A stretch of 38,961 bases of DNA, from positions 1 to 38,961 of IMG/VR virus record IMGVR_UViG_3300044858_000658; one strand, given 5' to 3'. Both the position numbers and the translations under genes were made by a program. Shown one piece after another: positions 23,252-30,131 of the stretch. Origin of the DNA: a virus. The number at the start of each line of letters is the position of its first letter. The first letter of the stretch is position 1. The notes under the pieces were generated by a model. The model ran no database searches. It saw only the letters and a list, made by a program, of their open reading frames with translations, and was not told the origin of the DNA.

Positions 23252-24108
23252 CATTGCTCCTTCACTTCCGGCGTGATCACGAATGCGTCGGCTTTGACAC
23301 GGCAACCCACATCTCGAACCATCTGGTGATCTTCCACCAGCTTGAGCATGCCGATCTTCTCTCGCATGTAGTAGGGCAAGGTATCGTTCGTGTATGTCTG
23401 TGGTTCGCCTTTGCCCTGCACCACGATGTAGCGATCACTTTCCAATACTACGACAAGCGCCTCGCCTTTGTCAAACAGATCCTTGACATTGTCAATGATC
23501 ATGCAAACTTCCATGATCTCGTCGTACTTGTCTTTGTACTGGGCTCGATTCGGGAACTCAGCAAGGTACTGATCCATGTGGTTGGCTGTGAACTGATCTG
23601 AATTCTCCATAAGCTCCGCACGCCTACGATTCACATCCCAACTGATGTTAGATCTAGCACGGCCAAGAACTGCCTCGGCTTCCTCGCGTACCTTGTCGAG
23701 ACGCTCACTCGTACCCAGTCGGTAGAAGTGCTTGCGTATGGCGAGCAGTGCCTTCTCGGAGCTTTCAGTCCTGTAGCCACTACCGCGCTCACGCTTGGCG
23801 TCGATGCGCTCGTTCTTCACGACCAACTTGTAACCTGATCGGCAGTACTCGACGCCGATAGAGCCTAGCATCTCCCCACCCTCGGAGATGGTGACCTTAG
23901 TAGCTATGGCTTCGGTGCTCCAGATTCCGTGGTCGGCCACCGTGAAGATCCAGTTGGGCTTAGCCAACACCAGAGGGAACAGAGTGTCGTGAAGGTACTT
24001 GTTGATCTTGCGCTTGGGTTGCTCGACCGATTCAAATTCCTTGTTAAGGCGCACGTTGGGTTGAGTGAGCATTGCGCCTGTCTGCTCGGCTATGTTTGGA
24101 GTGATCAT
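23251..24108 (-). CDS. Hypothetical early protein, 285 residues
   Basis: The ATG at 24108 (MITPNIAEQTGAML) is chosen because the upstream extension has low-complexity sequence and crosses a palindrome. No strong Shine-Dalgarno is present. It shows a mixed alpha/beta N-terminal half (FTVADHGIWSTEAIATKVTI, GSIGVEYCRSGYKLVV) and a helical middle with many charged residues. No known domain recognised. It lies in the same transcript as the AAA/VWA pair, directly after the gene at 24159, so a shared process is possible. Confidence 0.65.
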   Translation of the reverse strand: MITPNIAEQTGAMLTQPNVRLNKEFESVEQPKRKINKYLHDTLFPLVLAKPNWIFTVADHGIWSTEAIATKVTISEGGEMLGSIGVEYCRSGYKLVVKNERIDAKRERGSGYRTESSEKALLAIRKHFYRLGTSERLDKVREEAEAVLGRARSNISWDVNRRRAELMENSDQFTANHMDQYLAEFPNRAQYKDKYDEIMEVCMIIDNVKDLFDKGEALVVVLESDRYIVVQGKGEPQTYTNDTLPYYMREKIGMLKLVEDHQMVRDVGCRVKADAFVITPEVKEQ

Positions 24109-24133
24109 TGCTTTCTCGCTTTCTTGGTTGTTA

Positions 24134-24147
24134 CTAACAGTTGTTAG
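24134..24147. promoter_or_regulatory. CTAAC-N4-GTTAG palindrome, site 3
   Basis: Centre AGTT on the plus strand. It lies in the gap between two minus-strand genes, about 26 bases upstream of the ATG at 24108. Confidence 0.7.
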
Positions 24148-24158
24148 GGTCGGCTGTG

Positions 24159-25025
24159 TTACCAGTCGAACTTGCTCAGGATGGTGTCCACCCGAGACTT
24201 CATGGTCTCCCGCACGATGGGGGATTCCTTGATCGCTTCGATGTCTGCGCCCACCATTGCTTGCTCCAACTGACGGCGGGCTTCTTCCAACTTCGGATCT
24301 CCGGTTACGTTGAGCTTGGTAAGCAACGCGCACAGATCGGTGGCGTTGGTAACCAGAGTCTCGTGGTAACGCTTCTTGGGTTTGTCGTCGTTGCTCGTGC
24401 TCGGCTCATCGGTCAGCTTCTCGCTCATCGCCGTCAGCGTGGCATGCAGTCGCTCCCACGGCTCACGCATAGCCTCGGCCAAGCGCAGGTCATAGTCGGC
24501 TGCGTACTTCTGCTGTAGCTCCTGCAACTCTTCGTTGGCTACATCCAGTCGGAAGTCACCCGCCTCAGGCAGAGGGGAGATGACATAGCGGAACCCGAAC
24601 CGATCCCGCACCTCATCCAATGATGGGTAGTCCTCGGCCTTGTACAGCTTGCCCAGGTGCAGGGGTGCATCGTTGAGCAGTTGCGGGTACGCAAGGAAGA
24701 AGTTGTCGCAGAACATGTTGAACTTCTGCTCGGCCTCGTTGATGAACGCCTTGTAGTCAAGGAACATCGAAGTAGGCAACAGACGCTCGCCCTTGTCTGC
24801 CCACGGCAGGGTCATACGCAGGTGCTTGACACGGCAATGCGCCGCGTACTTCTCAATGTCTTTGCGCAGGCTAGTACCCGCAAACAGATCCTTCATGAAC
24901 TTGCCTGCGTTGATACTCGCGTTGGCGTTGGTGTTGACTGCGTCGGTTACTTCGCGGTCGAGCTTGGATGCGGGCCACACGCTGATGTTGAGTGAGGCAA
25001 GAACGGCTGATGATGAGATGGACAT
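24159..25025 (-). CDS. Helical hypothetical protein, possibly DUF3150-like
   Basis: The product has 288 residues; AGGAG lies 6 bases before the ATG. The N-terminal part contains SISSSAVLASLNISVWPASKLD and LPTSMFLDYKAFINEAEQKFNMFCDNFFLAYP; the rest is helical with a charged linker. The layout recalls DUF3150 proteins, which I recall near MoxR/VWA pairs in phages, but I cannot confirm that without a search. Its place in the AAA/VWA transcript makes it a candidate partner or substrate of that pair. Confidence 0.6.
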   Translation of the reverse strand: MSISSSAVLASLNISVWPASKLDREVTDAVNTNANASINAGKFMKDLFAGTSLRKDIEKYAAHCRVKHLRMTLPWADKGERLLPTSMFLDYKAFINEAEQKFNMFCDNFFLAYPQLLNDAPLHLGKLYKAEDYPSLDEVRDRFGFRYVISPLPEAGDFRLDVANEELQELQQKYAADYDLRLAEAMREPWERLHATLTAMSEKLTDEPSTSNDDKPKKRYHETLVTNATDLCALLTKLNVTGDPKLEEARRQLEQAMVGADIEAIKESPIVRETMKSRVDTILSKFDW

Positions 25026-25052
25026 GGTTCGCTCCTATGTTTTACGGTTGCT

Positions 25053-25066
25053 CTAACAATTGTTAG
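25053..25066. promoter_or_regulatory. CTAAC-N4-GTTAG palindrome, site 4
   Basis: Centre AATT, so the whole 14 bp is a perfect palindrome. It lies in the gap just upstream of the Shine-Dalgarno of the gene starting at 25025. Confidence 0.7.
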
Positions 25067-25070
25067 GTGG

Positions 25071-25310
25071 TTAGGACTTCTCAGGTTTACCCGCCAACTT
25101 CGCCATGTTGTACAGGTCGGTGCCGAGTAGCCTGAGGTTGCCGATGAAGTGGGTGTCGTTGCTGTAGATGTGGTGCGTGTTGGGCTCAGGGCTAGGCCGA
25201 TACTTCTCTTCGTACCTCTCTGCCTTACCCAACAGTTCAGCAACCGTAACTGCATCCTTGAGATCGAGGACGTAGTTGGTGTATTCAAGAGTGAGGATTG
25301 CCTTAGACAT
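25071..25310 (-). CDS. Hypothetical small protein next to the VWA gene
   Basis: The product has 79 residues. The ATG at 25310 has AAGGAG 6 bases upstream. The sequence (MSKAILTLEYTNYVLDLKDAV, VAELLGKAERYEEKY, then GNLRLLGTDLYNMAKL) suggests a small alpha/beta protein. No family recognised. It lies 10 bases after the VWA gene and probably works with it. Confidence 0.6.
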   Translation of the reverse strand: MSKAILTLEYTNYVLDLKDAVTVAELLGKAERYEEKYRPSPEPNTHHIYSNDTHFIGNLRLLGTDLYNMAKLAGKPEKS

Positions 25311-25320
25311 TGCTGCTCCT

Positions 25321-26535
25321 TTATTCCCAGTCAGTGACATGAACTGTTTTGCCATTGGGAGCGACAGTCGTGTTACCCCCAACGATGCACCAGAGGACGG
25401 GGCACGACCAAGCACCGCCCCAATCGTCGCCCACATAACCGTCCGTAAGGACGATGACGCACTCAGGTTCAATCTTCTTCTCCTTCATGTACTCAGTGAT
25501 ACAGGTAGGCGAGGTGCCACCACCGCCCACGGGTTTGGTTGACTGCACAAGCGAGTCCATAGACTCAGGGCCGTAGGTCTCGTGTGCCACTACGCTGCTA
25601 CCCCAGTACAGCAAGTCCACCATCTCAGGCCGCACCGTTTCAAAGATAGCCTTCGACTCGGACAGGAACGCATTGAGTTCAGACCCACCGATGGAGCCAG
25701 AGGTGTCGATGGCCAACACGATGTGACCCACCGTCTCGCTCACTAGCGTAGGCATATACACACCCGAGCCGATGAACCGCCGGTTGACCCTGCGCCATGT
25801 GGATACATCCTTACCTGCACACACGGACTTCACGAACTCACGGAGTACATCTCTCCAGTCGATCTTGGGTGCAAGCAAGTCGCCCAACTCACGCGCCAGT
25901 CCACTCGTGCCTGAGCCTTTGACTTTCTGCTCGGCCATGACACCCTGACGGATGGCTTGGTCGATCTCGCGCTCAAGCTCCTTCTTCTCCTCCTCGGTCA
26001 GTTCACGCGCACCGTCCCAGTCGTGGTCGTCGAAGCCTTCGTCTTCACCGTCCCCGCCACCGCCGCCATTCTTCTGCTCCTGCTTGAGAATGTCGAACAC
26101 CTGCTTGGCATTCAGGCCACGGAACCGCTCATCGATCAGACCCAACAGCTTGCCGTCCTTGTCCTTGGGCATGGCAATGTCCACCTCGTACGGGTCGAGG
26201 TCACGCAGTTGCAGGTTGATCACGAAGTCACACGCACAGTTAGCGAGGTGGCTGTCCTCATCATGCAGCTTGCGCCATGTGGTCAGGTGCCGATACATCT
26301 TGTGCATAGCCTCGTGCAACACAACGAAGGCAAGCTCCTTCTCGTTGAGCATCTTGATGAACCCCGTGCCGTAGGTCTCGTCGCGTCCGTTGGTACGGGC
26401 AGTCGGAGTCTTGTCGTCCACGAAGGTCTTGCCCACCATCAGGACGCCGGACATGAGTGCGAACTTAGGGTTACGCAAGAGACTGATCTTCACCCGTTGG
26501 AGCTTGCGCTCCGGGGTCATGGTTGCTACTAACAT
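25321..26535 (-). CDS. Metallopeptidase-VWA protein (DUF2201-like)
   Basis: The product has 404 residues. The start is taken as the ATG at 26535, with AAGGAG 7 bases upstream; this ATG is inside a CTAAC palindrome. The N-terminal part has the zinc-peptidase motif H74-EAM-H78. A Gly/Asp-rich linker (156-175) follows. The C-terminal VWA domain has the MIDAS pattern DTSGS (277-281), T341 and D365 (LTDGY). This order matches the putative metallopeptidase plus VWA-like pair known as DUF2201. Proteins of this type work with MoxR AAA ATPases, and one is encoded directly upstream. Substrate unknown. Confidence 0.85.
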   Translation of the reverse strand: MLVATMTPERKLQRVKISLLRNPKFALMSGVLMVGKTFVDDKTPTARTNGRDETYGTGFIKMLNEKELAFVVLHEAMHKMYRHLTTWRKLHDEDSHLANCACDFVINLQLRDLDPYEVDIAMPKDKDGKLLGLIDERFRGLNAKQVFDILKQEQKNGGGGGDGEDEGFDDHDWDGARELTEEEKKELEREIDQAIRQGVMAEQKVKGSGTSGLARELGDLLAPKIDWRDVLREFVKSVCAGKDVSTWRRVNRRFIGSGVYMPTLVSETVGHIVLAIDTSGSIGGSELNAFLSESKAIFETVRPEMVDLLYWGSSVVAHETYGPESMDSLVQSTKPVGGGGTSPTCITEYMKEKKIEPECVIVLTDGYVGDDWGGAWSCPVLWCIVGGNTTVAPNGKTVHVTDWE

Positions 26536-26542
26536 TTGTTAG
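26529..26542. promoter_or_regulatory. CTAAC-N4-GTTAG palindrome, site 5, over a start codon
   Basis: Centre ATTT on the plus strand. On the minus strand it lies between the AAGGAG and the rest of the VWA gene and supplies the ATG at 26535, so bound protein or an RNA hairpin here would affect initiation. Confidence 0.7.
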
Positions 26543-26554
26543 CTCCTTCTTTGT

Positions 26555-27625
26555 TTACAGCAGGTCTTGGTTGTCGGCGACCCACTTGCTGAAGTCACGG
26601 TTACCGAACGCGATGGACTGCTTGCTCGTGTTGCGTGCAATGTTGATTGCGAAGGTTGCTTGCCACTCGGCTTGGAACCGCTTGACATACTCCATGAACG
26701 CAGAGAAGTTGGACTTCTCCGATGCTGCGATCAGACCGTAGATCACCACAGCACACGCACCGGGTTGGTCGGGCACCTTGGCACTCTTGGGGTCGGCAAT
26801 GATCGACTCGCGTGTGGGCATCTGGTCGGCGTAGGCAATGAACGCTTGCATATCCCGTGCACCTGCCTCACCCAAAGTACCTGCAAGCGCGGCGATGAGG
26901 GAGTCGGAACTGAAGTGGGCTCGTTGCTTGACGATGTTGGATGCCAACTCCAATGTGCGGGGGCAGATGTACCCGTCCTGCTGAGCGCGGGGGTTGTAGA
27001 TGTACGGGTTGTCCTTCTGTGTGCCGTCCAGATAGGAAGCAAGCACCTGAGGGAATCGGTCAACATACGCACACACCTCGGGAGCAATGCCGTGAGGGAT
27101 AGCCCAAGGCAACCACTGTTCAGCGGTGGGTTTGAGCACGGTAACTTTTGTTAGGCGTGCGCTAGTGTGGGCTTTCATGTTGTCGCCCACACCATCGGAG
27201 GACAGATTGCCCGTGGTGAAGATGATTGAGTCGGGATGGATAGGGATGTCGCCCAGGCGTGGGTTGGCTACCTCAAGCATGGGGTGGAGCATGTTCATCA
27301 CCGGGGCAGGGGCCTTGGTGAACTCGTCCATCATGATTGCCACGGGCTTGCCCTCTTCCAACAGGAATCTAGCGTTGGGGTAGTAGCGGGTAGTCTTGGT
27401 GGCGTGATCCACGACAGGCATTGCAATGTCGCCCAAGTCCATGTTGGGGCAGTCGATGTACGCCACGGGCAGACCAGTGCGCTCGCCGATGCGCTTGAGC
27501 ATGGATGACTTGCCGATGCCCGGCTCGCCACGCAGGTGGAAGCGGTTGCGCCGCACATTCACAAGCAAGTCCTCGGCTTCCTTGAGGGAGACGGTCTTGC
27601 CAAAGTTGATTTCGGTTTTTGCCAT
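26555..27625 (-). CDS. MoxR-type AAA+ ATPase
   Basis: The product has 356 residues. Walker A is GEPGIGKS (33-40), Walker B IMMDEF (97-102), sensor 1 TTGN (137-140), and an arginine near 157 is a candidate finger. This matches the MoxR branch, whose members remodel partner proteins and are coupled to VWA proteins. The VWA-metallopeptidase gene follows 19 bases later. It is the first gene behind the perfect promoter at 27712-27740. Together they look like a phage-encoded chaperone-like machine; target unknown. Confidence 0.9.
   Translation of the reverse strand: MAKTEINFGKTVSLKEAEDLLVNVRRNRFHLRGEPGIGKSSMLKRIGERTGLPVAYIDCPNMDLGDIAMPVVDHATKTTRYYPNARFLLEEGKPVAIMMDEFTKAPAPVMNMLHPMLEVANPRLGDIPIHPDSIIFTTGNLSSDGVGDNMKAHTSARLTKVTVLKPTAEQWLPWAIPHGIAPEVCAYVDRFPQVLASYLDGTQKDNPYIYNPRAQQDGYICPRTLELASNIVKQRAHFSSDSLIAALAGTLGEAGARDMQAFIAYADQMPTRESIIADPKSAKVPDQPGACAVVIYGLIAASEKSNFSAFMEYVKRFQAEWQATFAINIARNTSKQSIAFGNRDFSKWVADNQDLL
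27142..27153. promoter_or_regulatory. TAAC-N4-GTTA palindrome core inside the MoxR gene
   Basis: 12-bp core of the CCTAAC family (centre TTTT) inside coding sequence, where it encodes Leu-Thr-Lys-Val. The right arm has the full GTTAGG; the left arm is imperfect. Confidence 0.4.
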
Positions 27626-27639
27626 TTGCTTTCTCCGTT

Positions 27640-27653
27640 CTAACTTCTGTTAG
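27640..27653. promoter_or_regulatory. CTAAC-N4-GTTAG palindrome, site 6
   Basis: Centre TTCT. It lies just upstream of the Shine-Dalgarno of the MoxR gene (start 27625) and downstream of its promoter. Confidence 0.7.
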
Positions 27654-27711
27654 GTTTGGTTGCGTCCGTGGTTGGTAGATAGTGGGTCGGACGAATTCCC
27701 ACTATCTTTAT

Positions 27712-27740
27712 ATTATAACACAATGTTATGTACATGTCAA
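27712..27740 (-). promoter_or_regulatory. Perfect-consensus sigma70 promoter of the AAA/VWA transcript
   Basis: On the minus strand TTGACA (27735-27740), 17 bases, TATAAT (27712-27717). It should start RNA near 27705, upstream of the MoxR gene. The spacer holds a TAACA-N3-TGTTA palindrome that reaches into the -10 box. It lies in the 157-bp gap at 27626-27782. Confidence 0.85.
27715..27729. promoter_or_regulatory. Operator-like palindrome ATAACA-CAA-TGTTAT
   Basis: Perfect 6-bp arms with a 3-base centre overlap the spacer and -10 of the promoter. The promoter at 29535-29563 has the same core in the same place. Confidence 0.6.
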
Positions 27741-27782
27741 GCGTTTCCCGTGGTACGGAGCTTGATTTGCACACCCAATCTT

Positions 27783-28937
27783 TCAGTCCTTGTCTCGCGT
27801 GACCCACTTGAGGTACTTCGCAGTCGGCACCGTCCCTTCCTTGGCGGGGGCGATCTCGATTACCTCGTCGCTGTGCCACTTGAAGATGATCTCGTCCATC
27901 GCACGGCTGATCTGCTTGGGGTCGAGGCTGAAGTTCTCCGGGCCCAGGAATCTGCGGTTGCCTTGTAGTGCAAAGTGGGACAGATACACGAACGCTTGGT
28001 AGAAGGACTCGGTCTCGTCCAGCGGGTTGCCGTCCTTGTCTACACCGCACCCCCTAACTTTTGTTAGGAACGCCTCAGTAGCTGCAACCCAAGCATCGTA
28101 CGGCTCACGGCTCTCCTTCTGCGCCCATGTGTCGTTGGCCTCGTCGCGCACATAGATGGATGTGTAGATAGCGGGCTTGTCGAGCGGGTTGCGCGTGAGG
28201 GTCGGATGCTCTTGGTCGAAGCGGAGTTCGGTACGCAGGGGCAGCTTGCGGCTGTGCGTGTTGGTTGTGGGTATCACCGCAATGATTTCCTCCTCGGCGA
28301 ATTCGATCCGGTCGTAGGTATCCACAACCTCCTCGTCGTTCTTGTAGTCGTAGTAGTTGTCGGTGTAGGTCTGCTTGCGCACCCCGATCATGCCCTTCAT
28401 GTAGCGGTAGAAGTCACCGTAGCGTGCGCGTACCTCGTTGGCCTTCTTGCGGTTGATCTTGGGCACATGGAGCGTGGGCACGGACTCGGGCAGGGGAGTG
28501 AGCGAGTTGGCCTTAGCGTCGTAAGTGAAGCGCATGCAGGTGTTGTGCGGCATCACGAACTTCTGCCCGTCCAGTGCCTCAAGCACTAGCCTGCCGTAGT
28601 CGGTGCGTGCGTCCTTGATGTAGCGCCCAAGAACCTCCACGATGAAGTAGCAGTCGCACGAACTCCACCGATACCTGCGGTTGGTTGCGGGGGTGCCAGG
28701 GGTGCCGATGGTCAAGGTGTCGTCGGCGTGGAAAGTAATCAGCGGCAGGTTGTAGAGGGAGAGGGTTACATCTCCGTTTCCTTCTCTACTGATACCGAAC
28801 TTGGTGGAGTCGGAGCGGCGACCCAATGGGAACCGCACAGGGACGCTTCCCCTGATCGGAGTGGTCTGGTTGAAGCGGCAGAGTGCCTCGGCGTGCGTAC
28901 TCAGGTACGGGAGGTGACGGTATGAGGTGTAGGACAT
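27783..28937 (-). CDS. Conserved phage protein, 384 residues, unknown function
   Basis: The start is MSYTSYRHLPYLSTHAEAL. The N-terminal half contains PIRGSVPVRFPLGRRSD and LYNLPLITFHADDTL, a pattern I have seen in hypothetical proteins of environmental phages. The middle has basic and acidic clusters; the C-terminus is mixed. No enzyme motif seen. There is no clear Shine-Dalgarno. Two CCTAAC palindromes are associated with it, one in its leader (28967) and one inside it (28053). Confidence 0.7.
   Translation of the reverse strand: MSYTSYRHLPYLSTHAEALCRFNQTTPIRGSVPVRFPLGRRSDSTKFGISREGNGDVTLSLYNLPLITFHADDTLTIGTPGTPATNRRYRWSSCDCYFIVEVLGRYIKDARTDYGRLVLEALDGQKFVMPHNTCMRFTYDAKANSLTPLPESVPTLHVPKINRKKANEVRARYGDFYRYMKGMIGVRKQTYTDNYYDYKNDEEVVDTYDRIEFAEEEIIAVIPTTNTHSRKLPLRTELRFDQEHPTLTRNPLDKPAIYTSIYVRDEANDTWAQKESREPYDAWVAATEAFLTKVRGCGVDKDGNPLDETESFYQAFVYLSHFALQGNRRFLGPENFSLDPKQISRAMDEIIFKWHSDEVIEIAPAKEGTVPTAKYLKWVTRDKD
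28053..28068. promoter_or_regulatory. CCTAAC-N4-GTTAGG palindrome, site 7, inside a gene
   Basis: Perfect 16-bp form (centre TTTT) inside the gene at 27783-28937. It encodes Leu-Thr-Lys-Val-Arg using CTA, ACA and AGG, codons that look uncommon beside the surrounding GC-rich choices. Confidence 0.65.
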
Positions 28938-28966
28938 TTTGGTTGCCTTTGTGGTTGCGTTGGTAT

Positions 28967-28982
28967 TCCTAACTATTGTTAG
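28967..28982. promoter_or_regulatory. CCTAAC-N4-GTTAGG palindrome, site 8
   Basis: Perfect 16-bp form (centre TATT), 30 bases upstream of the gene starting at 28937. A possible 12-codon reading frame on the minus strand (GTG at 29017) ends with a TAA at its edge. Confidence 0.75.
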
Positions 28983-29013
28983 GCGTTAGCTTTAGCTGTG
29001 TTCTTTGCGGTGT

Positions 29014-29091
29014 TCACAGTGCCTCCAATTCAATCAGCACCCACAGCAGGGCCAGCTTCACGAACACGAATAAAAGGTACCACTCCATCAT
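29014..29091 (-). CDS. 25-residue membrane peptide
   Basis: The ATG at 29091 overlaps the previous stop as ATGA; a second ATG follows at once, with TGGAGG just upstream. Almost all of it (MEWYLLFVFVKLALLWVLIELEAL) is one hydrophobic helix. It follows a gene for another small membrane protein. Very short, so only moderately certain. Confidence 0.45.
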   Translation of the reverse strand: MMEWYLLFVFVKLALLWVLIELEAL

Positions 29092-29231
29092 GGCCTCCAT
29101 ACGAACATATCCAGAAGCACGACCACCACGGCACAGCCGTAGACGGTTAGCCACACGAGCAGGTGCACGCCACCTGCCACTCTCTCCTGCACGCGCTTGG
29201 CGTACGCTTCCTCGATGCCTGTCTCGCTCAT
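29088..29231 (-). CDS. 47-residue single-pass membrane protein
   Basis: The ATG at 29231 overlaps the previous stop (ATGA) and has AAGGAGG 9 bases upstream. A charged N-terminus (MSETGIEEAYAKRVQERVAGG) leads to a hydrophobic helix (VHLLVWLTVYGCAVVVVLLDMFVW). A role at the inner membrane early in infection is a guess from position. Confidence 0.6.
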   Translation of the reverse strand: MSETGIEEAYAKRVQERVAGGVHLLVWLTVYGCAVVVVLLDMFVWRP

Positions 29232-29449
29232 TTGACTAGCCCTCCTTTGTTGTTGATGCCGATGAGGTCGGCGGGGTTGGTGAATAGCATGTAGTTGGAT
29301 TTGTGCATGGGGGCCACAGTCCAACTCTTTCTCTCCTCTCGGGCAATGTCATCACCGCAGGGGAGGCAGTAGCGGTAGCCCAGTTGGGCACGCTCGGTGG
29401 GGTAGTCGTCGCCGCACACACAGCAGGATCGCCAGTCGTGGTCAGTCAT
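29228..29449 (-). CDS. Small zinc-finger-like protein
   Basis: The product has 73 residues. The ATG at 29449 has AAGGAG 6 bases upstream. Two Cys pairs (CCVCGDDYP and YCLPCGDD, near residues 9-33) look like one zinc-binding site in the style of small DksA/TraR-like or treble-clef proteins. It is the first gene behind the perfect promoter at 29535-29563. Could act on host transcription; not shown. Confidence 0.65.
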   Translation of the reverse strand: MTDHDWRSCCVCGDDYPTERAQLGYRYCLPCGDDIAREERKSWTVAPMHKSNYMLFTNPADLIGINNKGGLVK

Positions 29450-29460
29450 CGTCGCTCCTT

Positions 29461-29474
29461 CTAACAAAAGTTAG
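29461..29474. promoter_or_regulatory. CTAAC-N4-GTTAG palindrome, site 9
   Basis: Centre AAAA. It directly adjoins the AAGGAG of the gene starting at 29449 and lies downstream of the promoter at 29535-29563. Confidence 0.7.
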
Positions 29475-29534
29475 GTTTGGGGTTGGTTGCTCGGGTCGGG
29501 CTGCGTCTCTCCGGGCGCTTTTTCAGTATATTTA

Positions 29535-29563
29535 ATTATAACACAATGTTACGGGAATGTCAA
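29535..29563 (-). promoter_or_regulatory. Perfect-consensus sigma70 promoter of the small-gene transcript
   Basis: On the minus strand TTGACA (29558-29563), 17 bases, TATAAT (29535-29540). The RNA should start near 29528, ahead of the zinc-finger gene at 29449. The spacer contains TAACA-N3-TGTTA (29539-29551), as at 27.7 kb. Confidence 0.85.
29539..29551. promoter_or_regulatory. Operator-like palindrome TAACA-CAA-TGTTA
   Basis: Lies across the spacer and -10 box of the promoter at 29535-29563 in the same register as the one at 27715-27729. The two spacers agree over the last 11 bases before the -10 box. Confidence 0.6.
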
Positions 29564-29776
29564 GTTTTTGGCTGAGCAGGTGGCTGAGAGGCAAGCGGGG
29601 TGTTTGGGGGGGGTGCGGAGCGGGTGTTGTTACGAGAAATGGGGAAGTTATAACTTTGGCAGTTGAGGCGTAACACAATTTTGGGCTGTAAGTTGTTGAT
29701 TTTGAAAAGGAAAGTTAGATAGTTAGATAGAATGTTATAATGTTAAATGAAAAAAAAAAAAATAACCTCGTAGAGG

Positions 29777-29791
29777 CTTGACAATGTCAAG
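29777..29791. promoter_or_regulatory. Palindromic operator CTTGAC-AAT-GTCAAG
   Basis: Third member of the CTTGAC-N3-GTCAAG family. It contains a TTGACA on each strand, but no good -10 box lies at 16-18 bases on either side, so here it may be a bare binding site. Confidence 0.5.
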
Positions 29792-29856
29792 AGTGGGCTT
29801 GCACTTGCCGTATGCCTCATTGTCAAGTCTCTACACAGATATACTCTTTTTTGGGC

Positions 29857-29869
29857 GTAACATTGTAAC
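29857..29869 (+). repeat. 13-bp repeat GTAACATTGTAAC, copy 1
   Basis: Identical to 30029-30041. It shares TAACATTGT with the operators in the two perfect promoters. Confidence 0.6.
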
Positions 29870-30021
29870 ATTAGGAAAATGTTGTTTAGAATCAAGCACT
29901 TAGGAGTGTTATGCTCGTAACAATACCCAATAACAACCTCTTTTTTTATCACTTCGTAGTACAGGGTTAACCCGCGATTTCAGTCCTTACGGTTACTAGA
30001 GTAAAAACCAAGGGTAAACCC

Positions 30022-30049
30022 TTTACCTGTAACATTGTAACAATATAAC
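30022..30049 (+). promoter_or_regulatory. Possible plus-strand promoter in the control region
   Basis: TTTACC (30022-30027), 16 bases, TATAAC (30044-30049): four and five matches to the consensus. The spacer holds GTAACATTGTAAC, and the -10 runs into a CTAAC-family palindrome. A terminator follows about 75 bases later with no gene between. Confidence 0.4.
30029..30041 (+). repeat. 13-bp repeat GTAACATTGTAAC, copy 2
   Basis: Identical to 29857-29869. It lies inside the spacer of the possible plus-strand promoter at 30022-30049. Confidence 0.6.
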
Positions 30050-30057
30050 ATTTGTTA
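30046..30057. promoter_or_regulatory. TAAC-N4-GTTA palindrome, site 10
   Basis: 12-bp core of the CCTAAC family (centre ATTT) with a full right arm GTTAGG. It overlaps the -10 box and likely start of the possible plus-strand promoter. Confidence 0.55.
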
Positions 30058-30073
30058 GGTCGGGCCCGATTCG

Positions 30074-30105
30074 CGTGGGCTACAGCCCCTCAGAGAACTG
30101 GTGCA
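30074..30105 (+). repeat. 32-bp direct repeat, copy 1
   Basis: Matches 30132-30163 at 30 of 32 positions. It starts CGTGGGCTACAGCC and ends AGAGAACTGGTGCA. The two copies flank a plus-strand terminator. Confidence 0.75.
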
Positions 30106-30108
30106 GGT

Positions 30109-30131
30109 AGCACGAACGGTCGTGCTTTTTT
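30109..30131 (+). terminator. Plus-strand rho-independent terminator with no gene upstream
   Basis: AGCACGA-ACGG-TCGTGCT (7-bp stem, 4-base loop) is followed by five more T. There is no plus-strand gene before it, which points to a short non-coding transcript. Confidence 0.75.

Larger units (their letters stand above)
30056..30131 (+). ncRNA. Possible small RNA of the control region
   Basis: The span between a possible promoter (30022-30049) and a good plus-strand terminator (30109-30131) has no reading frame worth reporting. The RNA would be about 75 bases and contain one copy of the 32-bp repeat, which itself holds the inverted repeat GGGCT-AC-AGCCC. Inferred from signals only. Confidence 0.3.

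Noticed and set aside
23636-23649. CCAAC-TGAT-GTTAG as another member of the CCTAAC palindrome family
   Set aside because: The left arm has a mismatch in the core and it lies inside a gene without any other support.
29743-29952. 69-codon minus-strand reading frame in the AT-rich control region
   Set aside because: Ends in a Phe run from the A-tract, has no Shine-Dalgarno, odd composition and crosses several repeats and palindromes.
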